Part shown: piece by piece, positions 41,873 through 51,260 of the stretch
Layout: every line of letters starts with the position of its first letter
Position numbering within the stretch: position 1 is the stretch's first letter
Source of the DNA: Kosmotoga olearia TBF 19.5.1
GTDB taxonomy: Bacteria > Thermotogota > Thermotogae > Petrotogales > Kosmotogaceae
Length of the DNA: 64,000 nt
Assembly (NCBI RefSeq): GCF_000023325.1
Contig: NC_012785.1
Location: 992,001-1,056,000, forward strand
Direction: 5' to 3'
Notes under the pieces: model-generated
Database searches by the model: none
Told to the model about the DNA's origin: nothing
Seen by the model: the letters and a program-made list of their open reading frames with translations, nothing else
Program-made: the position numbers and the translations under genes

Positions 41873-42919
41873 TCAATGGTTACTGTAAGGTTTTAATTCT
41901 TTCATAACATCTTCCAGCCTGGCAATGAATATCCCTATGCAATAATCACTTACCCCACCGATCCACAGGAGATAGTCATTATATAAAACCAATCCATCAC
42001 CGAAGATGACCATAGCTCTATCTCCATACTCTTCATTTAGGCCGGTGGGAAAAAGCAGGTAATCGCTGATTGCCAGAAGCTTACCATCTTTATCTACAAG
42101 GGCAAGTCCGTTTTTGTAGGACAAATTATCTTTCAGCACAGCGTGCCATCCAACCAGATATTCGTTGTCGGATATCTTTACTGTGTTTGTTGACCAACCA
42201 ACTTTATGCTCCCATTTTTCTGGTAACAGTACGGGTTCTATACTCTCCGCATTCAGTGTCAGTGTTTCCATATCTGCTCTGGCACGCCAACACGCAAGTG
42301 TGTCCTGAACCTCTATTCTGATGAGCATTGTTGCGTCATTTCCATCGATGTTTATAAAAGCGCTGTCTTTGTTAGATACCGGAAAGAAATCTTCATTACC
42401 GTTGCTTATTTTAAAATATCCTCTTCTTTTTAGCTCGTATGTATCTGTGAACTCCGCAAAGCCAAGAACATCTCGCCTGGTTAACTTGTTGTTTTCACCG
42501 TAGAAGTACCCTTTACCTGTGTAGAGCATGTACAAATTATCATCATTTAAGGAAACTCTCGCATCTTCACACCCAAGGAACTCCCACAAATGTTGTGGCC
42601 ACAGAATTATCTCTGTTTCTATTGGCTGGTTTATCTTGCCTTTTATCACTTTCTCAATATCCAGTGAGATTGCTCCCACGCTTGAGGTGTATTTATAGTA
42701 GTCGAATATCAGTCTTGGAAAAACGTGGAGCATTCCATTTTTTTCCAGTGCTCCGGGGTTAAAAACAGCGATAGGCTTTGACCTTATGTAGTTTTTCACG
42801 TACAAATCTTCTGGACCTATGTAGTACCTTTCTTCAAAAACATTGCTTGATCTCTGGTTTCTTATACCAGCTGCACAGCTTTCAAGTTTTCTTTTCAAAT
42901 TTTCTTCAATGTTTATCAT
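41873..42919 (-). CDS. GH130-like glycoside phosphorylase/hydrolase
   Basis: 348 residues, a five-bladed propeller by family. Signatures are FNPGALEKNGMLHVFPRL near residue 55, GCEDARVSLNDDNLYMLYTG near 117 (the catalytic Asp lies in this type of motif) and YLVGWHAVLKDNLSYKNGLALVD near 250. Family members phosphorolyse beta-mannosides. Its place in an inositol locus makes an inositol-containing mannoside a speculative substrate. The start is ATG at 42919; AAAGGAGAAG lies eight bases away. The last four codons are the edge of the duplicated unit. Confidence 0.78.
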   Translation of the reverse strand: MINIEENLKRKLESCAAGIRNQRSSNVFEERYYIGPEDLYVKNYIRSKPIAVFNPGALEKNGMLHVFPRLIFDYYKYTSSVGAISLDIEKVIKGKINQPIETEIILWPQHLWEFLGCEDARVSLNDDNLYMLYTGKGYFYGENNKLTRRDVLGFAEFTDTYELKRRGYFKISNGNEDFFPVSNKDSAFINIDGNDATMLIRIEVQDTLACWRARADMETLTLNAESIEPVLLPEKWEHKVGWSTNTVKISDNEYLVGWHAVLKDNLSYKNGLALVDKDGKLLAISDYLLFPTGLNEEYGDRAMVIFGDGLVLYNDYLLWIGGVSDYCIGIFIARLEDVMKELKPYSNH

Positions 42920-42941
42920 TGTCTCCTGACTTCTCCTTTCT

Positions 42942-43817
42942 TTAAGGAATGTACGGTTCGGTTGGAGATATGAGTTTGAACATGTATATGGTAGTAATGT
43001 TATCCTCAGGAGCGAAATACATCACATCTTTGTGATATGAAAAACCTTCGCGGGATAGTGTGTTTCTGTCAGTCTTGCAACTGGTAAAGCCTGTTTCAAC
43101 TCTTTTCACTACTTTTCCGGTTTCCAGATCCAGCCAATCAACCATTCCAAAGATATCGTCATATCCATGGAAGTAAGGATAACCGAATATGTATCCATCA
43201 GGATCTTTATAGGGTTTTCGTGTATCACCATTGCACAATAACAGTCCACTTTCAAAATCATAATGAATGTCCTGATAAGCGCATATGTACCCCATTTTCT
43301 GTGTGATACCGGGATTCAATATTTTTTTGATTACTTTCCCTGAGAGATCAGTGATATATATGTACAAAGAATCCCAGTTGGCAAGATAGAGTCTGTCCTT
43401 GCCATTGGAAGCCACGGCACCTATATGATCACCGAAGTTTATTTTGTCAGCTATCTCCATGGTTTCAGGATCTATTTTGAATATTATGGTTGGTGATTCT
43501 CGTCTGTAACCAGCGGCAGGGGCCCAGAGATAATTTCCATCATGGTATATGCCACCAACATGTATTGTGAGTTCACCGATAGCATTTTCATTTGTTAAGT
43601 CCAGGACTTTCACAATTTCAAGAGAGGATCTGTCGATTTTCCAGAGCCACCCTTTGTTGTGTATTTCATCAACGGAACTGAGATAGTAATGCTCGTCAGT
43701 AACTGCCAGCCCTTGAACATGGTAAGTTATAAAAGGGAGTTCAACATTACCAAGTGGTTTAAGATTTGACGCACTGAGAATGGGGAATCCAAGTGATGAA
43801 TCTGAACCCCTGCTCAT
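42942..43817 (-). CDS. Beta-propeller-like protein of unknown function
   Basis: 291 residues without signal peptide or membrane segment. Repeating strands of the form GLAVTDEHYYLSSVDE, HDGNYLWAPAAGY, SNGKDRLYLANWDSLYIYI and LETGKVVKRVETG suggest a six-bladed or similar propeller of NHL/SMP-30 appearance. I do not recognise a characterised family (perhaps DUF6454-like). AGGAGG lies eight bases before the ATG. It sits between the kinase and the GH130-like gene, so a sugar-binding or lactonase-type role is possible but unproven. Confidence 0.6.
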   Translation of the reverse strand: MSRGSDSSLGFPILSASNLKPLGNVELPFITYHVQGLAVTDEHYYLSSVDEIHNKGWLWKIDRSSLEIVKVLDLTNENAIGELTIHVGGIYHDGNYLWAPAAGYRRESPTIIFKIDPETMEIADKINFGDHIGAVASNGKDRLYLANWDSLYIYITDLSGKVIKKILNPGITQKMGYICAYQDIHYDFESGLLLCNGDTRKPYKDPDGYIFGYPYFHGYDDIFGMVDWLDLETGKVVKRVETGFTSCKTDRNTLSREGFSYHKDVMYFAPEDNITTIYMFKLISPTEPYIP

Positions 43818-43846
43818 TACTTAAATCTCCTCCTCTTTTTGAGTAC

Positions 43847-44677
43847 TTAAGTTTTTCTATAAGGACCCGGATATTGCATTTTTTCGGTGGTAATTCTGGC
43901 TGCAAATTTAGTTGCAGTAGCGATATCAAACTTTGCATAGCCAACAATAAAAGCCGCTGTGCAGGTATCGCCTCTACCTGTTCTTCCTTCTAGCTTCCAT
44001 TCCCCAAAAGGAGCTTCGTAGAATTTTGAACCATCATAAACACACACACCAGCCGAATGGGTAGCGATGACCATTGAAGGCCCTGTTTCCTGGATGGTTT
44101 TTACGGCTTTTTTGAGATTATCGATGCCTGTTAGAATCCTGGCTTCATTCACGTCAACTTTGAAAAGGTCAAAGTATTTTAAGTATTCTTTTTTTCTCTC
44201 CCAGTCTCTGTAAACCATCTGACCATTTTCAATATTTCGCAAAAAGCCCTGTGCATCTCCAGCTAAAAATTTTGTTTTTTTCCTAATAACTGGAATGAGT
44301 TCTTCAGGAAATTCACCATGCCATAATGGATTTATGTGTACAAATTCTTCGTTGAGATCCTCTAATTCTTCTGCTTCAAACGGTGCGGCGAGGGAAAGTA
44401 TTCTGCTGTATCTGTCATCCGGATTTGTCGTTGGATAAACATTCTCGATACTGGTGGAAGAAGGACTTGGTAGGAATTGAACTTCAACACCGGTTTCTTC
44501 CATCGTTTTGAATAAAGGTCTATCATCGGCAGAACATTTTGTGTAAACCATTGCATTTTCTCCAAGATTGGTGACGGCGATACTGCCAAAAAACACGCCG
44601 CCACCAGGAACGATACTTTTCTTACCCAGAACAACATTGATATCCTTTGATACGTGCCCAACAAAAGAAATTTTCAC
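43847..44677 (-). CDS. PfkB-family kinase, resembling myo-inositol kinases
   Basis: 276 residues. The C-terminal PfkB signature is GRTGRGDTCTAAFIVGY, with the catalytic Asp in GDTC. The N-terminal MKISFVGHVSKDINVV and GGGVFFGSIAVTNLGENAMV bind sugar. The phrase FLAGDAQGFLR recalls archaeal myo-inositol 3-kinase as I remember it. It is distinctly shorter than IolC. Its position in the inositol locus favours a cyclitol or related sugar as substrate. The start ATG follows GGAGGAATC. Confidence 0.72.
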   Translation of the reverse strand: MKISFVGHVSKDINVVLGKKSIVPGGGVFFGSIAVTNLGENAMVYTKCSADDRPLFKTMEETGVEVQFLPSPSSTSIENVYPTTNPDDRYSRILSLAAPFEAEELEDLNEEFVHINPLWHGEFPEELIPVIRKKTKFLAGDAQGFLRNIENGQMVYRDWERKKEYLKYFDLFKVDVNEARILTGIDNLKKAVKTIQETGPSMVIATHSAGVCVYDGSKFYEAPFGEWKLEGRTGRGDTCTAAFIVGYAKFDIATATKFAARITTEKMQYPGPYRKT

Positions 44678-44704
44678 GATGATTCCTCCATTCTTTTCCG
44701 AATG

Positions 44705-45577
44705 CTACATCAGCTTTTCCCGAAGGAATTTGAGAGTTTTCGCATACTCATCTTCAAAACGATCTTTGCTGTTCATTTCTACTGTAACCACTCCATCAAA
44801 TTGTGAAGCTTTTATCAGTGAGAATACCTCATCAAAGGGAATAGCTCCTTCGCCGGGTGGTAGGTGAAGGTCACCTATTCCGTATGTAAAACTGAAGGAT
44901 TCATTGTTAGAAATGTTTCGTAAATGAACAGAGGGCAACTTGCCGAAATTATCATGAACATGGAGTTCAACAGCGTATTTCAGACCGATCTCGATTTGTT
45001 CGAGAAAATCCACTTTGAAATAATTACATGCCAGGAAAAGATGCCCAATATCCATAACGACCCGCAGAGCTGGATGATCAACCAGCTCTATAAACCGATT
45101 TACATCTGACATGGTTTGTGTAAGATTCTCTGCACCTATCAGTATTCCGTACTTGTGTGCAATATCGGCGAGTTGTCTGAGATCTTCAATCTCGGCGGAT
45201 TCCTGTTCTTTTTCGGTGATTTCCGAATCGGGATAGAATTCTCCAAGATGATAAACGATAACTTCGGCACCTACTTCATGTGCAAATTCGATAGTCGCTT
45301 CCATGACCTCTCGATGTGATACATCCATTTTGTCCTTCAAATTCACTGGATCAGGAGTGTGAACGGTGTATCGAAACTTGAATCTGGATAGTATCTTTTT
45401 AATTCGTTCCACCTGTTTGCTTCGTATCTTACCCCAGTAAATTACATCGAGGCCAGCAGGTGGAAGTTCAACATAATCGAAACCTACGGACTGAAAAAAT
45501 GCCAGTTCATTTTCAAACCTCGCGATTGATCCATTAATCCTTTTAGTGTCCACATTTATACCTATCCCTTTGATCAT
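44705..45577 (-). CDS. Sugar phosphate isomerase/epimerase-like TIM barrel (AP endonuclease 2 fold)
   Basis: 290 residues. Metal-binding elements are VYHLGEF, GAENLTQTM, VVMDIGHLFLA, VELHVHDNFGK and VTVEMNS, in the order expected for xylose-isomerase-like enzymes. IolE, IolI, IolH and ketose epimerases share this fold. IolI (inosose isomerase) or IolH is an attractive guess given the locus, but no specific residues prove it. It follows the ABC ATPase gene by 48 bases. Confidence 0.78.
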   Translation of the reverse strand: MIKGIGINVDTKRINGSIARFENELAFFQSVGFDYVELPPAGLDVIYWGKIRSKQVERIKKILSRFKFRYTVHTPDPVNLKDKMDVSHREVMEATIEFAHEVGAEVIVYHLGEFYPDSEITEKEQESAEIEDLRQLADIAHKYGILIGAENLTQTMSDVNRFIELVDHPALRVVMDIGHLFLACNYFKVDFLEQIEIGLKYAVELHVHDNFGKLPSVHLRNISNNESFSFTYGIGDLHLPPGEGAIPFDEVFSLIKASQFDGVVTVEMNSKDRFEDEYAKTLKFLREKLM

Positions 45578-45625
45578 CTCAAAATCAGTCCTCCAAAAAC
45601 GTTTGTGGTTGTTTTTTATATAGCC

Positions 45626-46726
45626 TCAGGACTTAAAGAAAATGGATTCCCCTGTTTCCGCATCGAAAAGGTGATAATTATCGAGACTGATATTCATATA
45701 TATTTGATCACCGGGATGCAGATCCATACGTTCTTCAGTAAGTACTTTGAAGATCACGTCTCCAATTTTGATGTTGTAGATGATCTCTCTTCCCAGAGGT
45801 TCCAATATGTAGACAACGGCTTTGATCGAATTTTCGTCCAGTGGTTTTGGGGACAGTTTGATATGCTCAGGACGAATTCCAAACTTCAATTTCTTGCCGA
45901 TGAGTTTTTCAAGTTTTTCTGCTCGTTCTTTTCTTGTTTTGAGCTTTATACTGCCGTTTACAACGTAGAAGCTGCCGTTTTCCAGAATTACCGTTGCATC
46001 TATGATATTCATAGCGGGTGTTCCCACAAATTTTGCTACAAAAACGTTGGCAGGTTTGTTATAAATATTCTCCGGAGTATCGTACTGTTGAATCTTTCCC
46101 GTGGAGAAGACAGCAATTCTATCGGCCATGGTCATTGCTTCAACCTGGTCATGGGTAACGTAAACGGTGGTGATTCCAAGATCATGCTGAAGTTTCTTAA
46201 TCTCCGCACGCATATAGGCTCTTAAAGCTGCGTCGAGGTTAGAGAGTGGTTCATCAAAGAGAAGGATTTTTGGCCTTTTAATCAACGCGCGTGCAATAGC
46301 GACCCTTTGCTGCTGTCCTCCAGAAATTTGGTGAGGTTTCCTGTCTAAAAGTTTTCCTATGTCAAGATTTTTGGTTACTTCTTTAACTCGACGATCGATT
46401 TCATCCTTTTTAACTTTCATTGCTCTCAGTGGGAACGCTATGTTATCGTACAGAGTCATATGTGGATAGAGGGCATAACTTTGAAAAACCATCCCAATTT
46501 CCCGATCTTTTGGAGGTACATCGTTCATTAAATAACCATCGAAAAAGATCTCACCCTTTGTTGGTTTGTAAATTCCAGCGAGCATTAACAGGGTTGTTGT
46601 TTTACCACAACCAGATGGACCCAGAAACACTGTGAATTCCCCATCTTCAACATCAAGGTTTATTCCATCAACAGCTCTAACTTTTCCAAAATGTTTGTGG
46701 AGATCTTTAAGAACGATACGTGCCAT
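45626..46726 (-). CDS. ABC transporter ATP-binding protein, MalK/UgpC type
   Basis: 366 residues. Walker [17 protein letters not shown] (about 36), signature [15 protein letters not shown] (about 134), Walker [17 protein letters not shown] and H-loop [14 protein letters not shown] are present. The C-terminal OB-type regulatory domain (about 240-366, [12 protein letters not shown]) is typical of CUT1 importers. It follows the two permeases by 17 bases and energises the transporter. Confidence 0.95.
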   Translation of the reverse strand: MARIVLKDLHKHFGKVRAVDGINLDVEDGEFTVFLGPSGCGKTTTLLMLAGIYKPTKGEIFFDGYLMNDVPPKDREIGMVFQSYALYPHMTLYDNIAFPLRAMKVKKDEIDRRVKEVTKNLDIGKLLDRKPHQISGGQQQRVAIARALIKRPKILLFDEPLSNLDAALRAYMRAEIKKLQHDLGITTVYVTHDQVEAMTMADRIAVFSTGKIQQYDTPENIYNKPANVFVAKFVGTPAMNIIDATVILENGSFYVVNGSIKLKTRKERAEKLEKLIGKKLKFGIRPEHIKLSPKPLDENSIKAVVYILEPLGREIIYNIKIGDVIFKVLTEERMDLHPGDQIYMNISLDNYHLFDAETGESIFFKS

Positions 46727-46743
46727 AAACTCACTCCTTATCT

Positions 46744-47619
46744 TTATCCTTTCGTACCGGTTATATTGACTTCTAACAGGTATTTATTCGTAAAGAGGTA
46801 GAATACGAGTGTTGGGAGCATGTAAAACAAAGATACTGCTGTAAGAAGACCATAGTCGACAAACCTGAAGTCTCCGATTACACCTTTAATTAGCCTTGAT
46901 AATGTCCAGGTTTGTTGGTCGAGAATGAAAGTGTTGATAAAGATGAATTCTCCCCAACCGGAGAGGAACCCAAAAATCGCGGTCACGGCAAGACCGGGTT
47001 TTACCAGAGGAAGAATGACTTTGAAGAAAACCTGGATTCGAGAATAACCGTCCACTACCCCAGCCCATTCAAGTTCCCAGGGCAGTTGATCGTAAAAGCC
47101 TTTCATGATCCAGGCCCCCCATGGGATTTCCAGTGCTGCCTTTAGTAATATTACTCCCCACAGGTTGTTAATGAGTCCTAAAACCTTAAGAACGTAGTAA
47201 ATAGCTACCAGAAGTGACACGGATGGGAAAGAATGAAGAACCAGTATCCCCATCAGCATCGTTCGTCTACCTTTGAATTTGAAACGTGAAAGAGCATAAC
47301 CAGCGAAGCTTGTGATGAATAATTCCAGGAACATGACCATTAAAGCTACGATAAGCGTGTTGAGTGTGATATGCCATATATTTGGATAGCCAGCGATTGA
47401 CTCCCAGAGAAATCTCCAGTTGTGAAGGGTTAACTTTGTGGGAATGATTCCGTACTTCATATTTTCAGAAAAAGAACTCAAGAAAAGCCAAAGGTATCCG
47501 AGAACAATTGGGAGACTTACAACGATTAGAATGGTGTAGATTACCAGGCTTGCAATTTTCTCTTTCTTTCTTTGAAAAAAGGTGATTTTATATGTTCTTC
47601 CTGTCGTTTTTTCCATCAT
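46744..47619 (-). CDS. Carbohydrate ABC transporter permease, MalG type
   Basis: 291 residues with six hydrophobic segments. The coupling-helix EAA loop is ELEWAGVVDGYSRIQVFFKVILPLVKPGLAVTAIF near residue 195. It has a four-base ATGA overlap with the MalF-type permease. It ends VNITGTKG, the usual C-terminal form of the type. Confidence 0.94.
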   Translation of the reverse strand: MMEKTTGRTYKITFFQRKKEKIASLVIYTILIVVSLPIVLGYLWLFLSSFSENMKYGIIPTKLTLHNWRFLWESIAGYPNIWHITLNTLIVALMVMFLELFITSFAGYALSRFKFKGRRTMLMGILVLHSFPSVSLLVAIYYVLKVLGLINNLWGVILLKAALEIPWGAWIMKGFYDQLPWELEWAGVVDGYSRIQVFFKVILPLVKPGLAVTAIFGFLSGWGEFIFINTFILDQQTWTLSRLIKGVIGDFRFVDYGLLTAVSLFYMLPTLVFYLFTNKYLLEVNITGTKG

Positions 47620-48572
47620 GCATCAACCTCTATCCGTGGTTCTTGAATCATTTCCTTGAATCTGAATATTTTCAAATACACCAGAGAAGCTACCAGACCA
47701 ATTACTACCAGTACTAATGAAAGAGCTGCTCCGAAACCAAATCTAAAGTTTTCAAAAGCATTATGGTATGTGTAAAGTGCCCAGACTTCTGTTGAGAACA
47801 CAGGGCCACCGTCGGTGATTATGAGAATGTATTCGAAGGATGTAAGAAGTGATAACGTTTGGTATGCCGTTGTAAAAAGTATCTGCCATTTTAGCAATGG
47901 GAGAATGATCTTTCTTAATCTGTAAAACCAGCTAGCTCCATCTACACTTGCTGCATATAAATAATCCTTTGGAATAGATTTAATCGCAGAGGTAAATAAG
48001 ATCATTCCAAACGAAGCACCAACGAACCCGTTGGCGATGATGATAATGAGCATAGGATGTTGCCACAAGAAATCAATAGGTTCTACCCCGTTGAAAAGGG
48101 CTGAACGTATTCCATTTATCAAACCGTACTTTGTGGGATCGAAGATCCACAGCCAGAGCAATCCATAAACGACAGATGGAGTTAATCGGGGCATCATCCA
48201 GATGAGCCTGAAGATGGTGCCACCACGATCTCCTATACTTGTCGTTAAAATCGAAAGAACAAGAGACAAACCGACATTGAAAAATGCAAGGGTAAAAGCG
48301 ACATATATGATCGTGTTCTTGATGACTCCCTTGATCATGAAATCTCTAAACATGTCTATGAAGTTCTGTATCCCCACGAAATCCCAGTTGAATCTATAAT
48401 CCATCGAGGTTAAAGATAGAATAACCGTTAAAATAACCGGTATGAAAAAGAATACCACGGTAAGCAGTAATGCTGGCATAATAAAGGTTGCCAGTGTAAA
48501 ACGGGTTTTTAATCTGGATCTTTTATAAACGACTGCTTTGCTTTTCATATGTCGACGTGCAACAAGAAGCAC
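47616..48572 (-). CDS. Carbohydrate ABC transporter permease, MalF type
   Basis: 318 residues with about six hydrophobic segments. PKDYLYAASVDGASWFYRLRKIILPLLKWQILFT near residue 215 is the EAA loop. The start is uncertain: the GTG at 48572 has GGGAGGAA almost touching it, and the next in-frame ATG at 48548 lacks a ribosome site at normal distance. Sequence before the first membrane helix is basic either way. It follows the binding-protein gene by 85 bases with an intervening hairpin. Confidence 0.92.
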   Translation of the reverse strand: MLLVARRHMKSKAVVYKRSRLKTRFTLATFIMPALLLTVVFFFIPVILTVILSLTSMDYRFNWDFVGIQNFIDMFRDFMIKGVIKNTIIYVAFTLAFFNVGLSLVLSILTTSIGDRGGTIFRLIWMMPRLTPSVVYGLLWLWIFDPTKYGLINGIRSALFNGVEPIDFLWQHPMLIIIIANGFVGASFGMILFTSAIKSIPKDYLYAASVDGASWFYRLRKIILPLLKWQILFTTAYQTLSLLTSFEYILIITDGGPVFSTEVWALYTYHNAFENFRFGFGAALSLVLVVIGLVASLVYLKIFRFKEMIQEPRIEVDA

Positions 48573-48615
48573 TTCCTCCCTTCAAAAAGAGTCCAAAAAC
48601 AAGGGAAATAACCCC

Positions 48616-48638
48616 GCACACTCAAAACGAGTGTGCGA
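48616..48638 (-). terminator. Intercistronic hairpin between binding-protein and permease genes
   Basis: CGCACACTC / GAGTGTGCG around AAAAC, with no U tract on the minus strand. It lies 20 bases after the binding-protein stop. Such stems usually stabilise the upstream message, giving more binding protein than permease. Confidence 0.65.
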
Positions 48639-48657
48639 GGACGGGAAAGAACGGTGA

Positions 48658-50010
48658 TTACTTAATTATTACTTCATCCTTTAGCTGGGCTCTCAAACGC
48701 TGAACTACCCATTCTACGGCAAATTTAGGAGTCATCTTTCCGGATTCAAGACCGGTCATAGCATCGAATATGATTTTGTTGTATTCATTGAATCTGTCGT
48801 TGTTAGGAGCGAATGTGGCGTAGGGTAGGAGTTTCTTTGCGGTGTCGGTTAAGAAATCATCTTCCGCGTACATTGGCAGTGAAAGTTCAGCATATCTGAT
48901 TGCCAGGTGACCGCTGTTTACTGCGTGAATTGCGTTCAACCTTGCATCGGACGCGAGAAGAATAAGTAGTGTGGCAAGTTCTGGATATTTTGATTTTGAT
49001 GTAACCATGTATGCAACCGGATGGGAAATGGTGTTACCGGGTTTCCCTTTTTCAGCGCTGGGTACGAGAGTGTAGGTAAACTTCGCTTTTATATCTTCTT
49101 TTGTGTAACCGAACATATTCATCCATTCGGCAACGTTCCAGGTTCCTCCGAGGTAGAAGAGTACGTCTCCTTCGGGACCAGCAAAGGATCTGTGTATTGT
49201 GTTCCATGGTGTACCGATGAGGTTCTTTGGAGTGACTTTGTAGGTATTGCAAATGTCATAGAAGAACTGGAATGCTTTCAAATAACCGGCCTTGTCGAAT
49301 ACCAATTTACCCTGATCGGGATCATAATACTGAACACCGAAGGAATTGAAGATCTGGAAGTAATCCACACCGGGTTTTGGTCTGTGCCAGATTCCCCACT
49401 TAACGACTCCTGCTTTGATTGCTTCCTGTGATATCTTCACGGCGTCGTAAAGTGTGTATTCACCAGTGGCAAATTTTTCCATCATGTCAGCTATTTCTTC
49501 TTCAGTGTAACCCATAGCCAGAAGTTTGTCTTTTCTTGCGTAGAAAGGTCTTGCTTCAGTGTCCTGTGGAACACCATAAATCTTTCCTTTGAATTTCATG
49601 GCTTCCCACAGTGACGGAATAATGTCGTAGAATCCAAGATTCCAGAACTTTTTGATGTATTCGTCAAGAGGTCTGACGTATCCGGCTTTTGCCCACATGC
49701 CGATATCGTCATGTCCACTTGTGATGATGTCCAATTGCTGGTCCGGGGATTGGAAAGCGATTAACGCTCTCTGTTTGTAGGAAGACCAATCCGTCGAGTC
49801 AAAAGAAGATACGAGTTCGATTCTTATGTCCGAACCTGAAGCCTCCAGCATAGCATTGAGCATTTCGGCTGCTCTATCGAGGTTCAGCTTTCTGTTGATG
49901 GATGGATCATCTGGTCCAACAGTCCAGGCAACAAGTTTAATTGTTTGAACCGCAAGCAATGAAGTCCCCAGCATAAGCAACAGTACTAACAACCAAAAAG
50001 ACCTTTTCAT
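48658..50010 (-). CDS. Extracellular solute-binding protein, family 1 (inositol-locus transporter)
   Basis: 450 residues. The Sec signal peptide MKRSFWLLVLLLMLGTSLLA lacks a lipobox Cys. IKLVAWTVGPDDPSI opens the mature protein; AKAGYVRPLDEYIKKFW, KGKIYGVPQDTEARPFYARKD and FYLGGTWNVAEWMN are typical of CUT1 sugar binders. Start: ATG at 50010, eight bases after AAGGAGGG; an in-frame ATG 63 bases upstream precedes the signal peptide and is unlikely. Immediately downstream of iolG, so inositol or an inositol glycoside is the likely ligand. Confidence 0.93.
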   Translation of the reverse strand: MKRSFWLLVLLLMLGTSLLAVQTIKLVAWTVGPDDPSINRKLNLDRAAEMLNAMLEASGSDIRIELVSSFDSTDWSSYKQRALIAFQSPDQQLDIITSGHDDIGMWAKAGYVRPLDEYIKKFWNLGFYDIIPSLWEAMKFKGKIYGVPQDTEARPFYARKDKLLAMGYTEEEIADMMEKFATGEYTLYDAVKISQEAIKAGVVKWGIWHRPKPGVDYFQIFNSFGVQYYDPDQGKLVFDKAGYLKAFQFFYDICNTYKVTPKNLIGTPWNTIHRSFAGPEGDVLFYLGGTWNVAEWMNMFGYTKEDIKAKFTYTLVPSAEKGKPGNTISHPVAYMVTSKSKYPELATLLILLASDARLNAIHAVNSGHLAIRYAELSLPMYAEDDFLTDTAKKLLPYATFAPNNDRFNEYNKIIFDAMTGLESGKMTPKFAVEWVVQRLRAQLKDEVIIK

Positions 50011-50088
50011 AAGTAATTCCCTCCTTCTTTCAATTTTGATAAACAATCCAAAATAAAAGCACCCTTTCTCCACGGAACCTATACATGG

Positions 50089-50127
50089 CTAACCCTTTTG
50101 ATTTGAACCGCGTTCGGATCCCCCCAA
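50089..50127 (-). other. Possible 12-codon leader ORF before the binding-protein gene
   Basis: The gap 50011-50210 contains AAGGAGGTGAT, the full anti-Shine-Dalgarno complement, six bases before a TTG at 50127. It opens a frame of 12 codons (MGGSERGSNQKG) and stops at 50089, 79 bases upstream of the binding-protein start. Either a real leader peptide or a chance ribosome site. No promoter was convincing in this gap. Confidence 0.3.
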
Positions 50128-50210
50128 GTATCACCTCCTTAAATTGGTGGTAATAGGAGTTGTAGTACAGCATCAACATTCACGAAGCTTATCTCGTCGT
50201 ACCAAAGCAC

Positions 50211-51248
50211 TTAACCCAGCGCAGTTTTTTCTATTTCCTCTATCCTGACAGGTCTTTTTTCTTTAGCGGATAATGTTGCTGCTTTGGCAATGATGATAGC
50301 TTTGAGTCCATCATTCCCGGTGACAGGCAATTCTTTGTTCTTTGTTAGAGCGTCAATAAAGTTCTTCATCTCTTCCTCGAAAGATTTCATGTATCTTTCG
50401 AGGAAGAAATATAGGGGCTTGTCACTTGAAACACCCTCTTCAGTACTAACTACAACGTTTGTCGGTCTGTCATTTAAAGCCATTGCGTTTCCTCTGGAAC
50501 CGAAAACCTCAACTCTCTGGTCATAACCATAAACGGCTTTTCTACTGTTATCTATGAGACATGTGGCACCATTCTCAAATTTGAGGACTACAGCAGCTGT
50601 ATCAAAGTCTCCAGCCTCTCCGATTCTCGGATCGACCATTACACCTCCAACAGCATAAACTTCGGTTACCTCACTACCTACAAGGTATCTGGCCATGTCG
50701 AAATCGTGGATAGTCATATCCATGAATATGCCGCCCGAGCTCTTTACATAGTCTATCGAGGGGGGATTGGGATCTCTGGATGTTATATTCACTATGTGAA
50801 CGTTTCCCAGTTTTCCATCTTCGATGAGTTTCTTGATTTTCCTGAAATTATGGTCGAAGCGCCTGTTGAATCCTATTTGAAGTTTTACGCCGGTTTCCTC
50901 GACGACCCTCAAAGCTTCTATCGTCTTTTTAAGATCCAGATCAATTGGTTTTTCGCAGAAGATATCTTTTCCCGCTTTTGCTGTGGCAACAATCAAATCA
51001 GCGTGAGTGTTAGTTGGACTACAGACAACAACTGCATCAACTTCTGGATCCGCTATGACTTCGTAAGGATCGGATACCACTCTTTCTATACCAAACTCTT
51101 TCGCCCATTCTTTTGTTTCATTTACAAGGGGATCGGCAATGATAGTAACCTCGGCATCAGGAACATTTTTAACGAGGTTTTCGATATGTATCTTTCCGAT
51201 TCTCCCGGCACCTATAACCCCTATCTTCACTTTGCTTTTCTTCGCCAT
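50211..51248 (-). CDS. iolG: Inositol 2-dehydrogenase (Gfo/Idh/MocA family)
   Basis: 345 residues. The Rossmann motif GVIGAGRIGKIHIENL is N-terminal. EKPIDLDL holds the conserved Lys, and GGIFMDMTIHDFDMARYLVG the catalytic Asp-His pair (DxxxH). It oxidises myo-inositol to 2-keto-myo-inositol with NAD. GGAGGAGAAAG lies close before the ATG. It follows iolE by 12 bases. Confidence 0.93.
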   Translation of the reverse strand: MAKKSKVKIGVIGAGRIGKIHIENLVKNVPDAEVTIIADPLVNETKEWAKEFGIERVVSDPYEVIADPEVDAVVVCSPTNTHADLIVATAKAGKDIFCEKPIDLDLKKTIEALRVVEETGVKLQIGFNRRFDHNFRKIKKLIEDGKLGNVHIVNITSRDPNPPSIDYVKSSGGIFMDMTIHDFDMARYLVGSEVTEVYAVGGVMVDPRIGEAGDFDTAAVVLKFENGATCLIDNSRKAVYGYDQRVEVFGSRGNAMALNDRPTNVVVSTEEGVSSDKPLYFFLERYMKSFEEEMKNFIDALTKNKELPVTGNDGLKAIIIAKAATLSAKEKRPVRIEEIEKTALG

Positions 51249-51260
51249 ATCTTTCTCCTC

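Larger units (their letters stand above)
40834..41881. repeat. Tandem direct duplication, two 524-bp units
   Basis: Unit 1 is about 40834-41357 and unit 2 about 41358-41881, offset exactly 524 bases. I count six substitutions and no indels, about 99% identity. Each unit holds the first 120 codons of the M24 gene, its leader, a hairpin terminator and the last bases of the GH130-like gene. The junction at 41357/41358 joins the GH130 stop region to the middle of the M24 gene. It is a recent tandem duplication. Confidence 0.95.

Noticed and set aside
43847-44677. IolC (5-dehydro-2-deoxygluconokinase)
   Set aside because: Too short and lacks IolC-like phrases; the AGDAQGFLR region resembles archaeal inositol kinases more. 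Not fully excluded.
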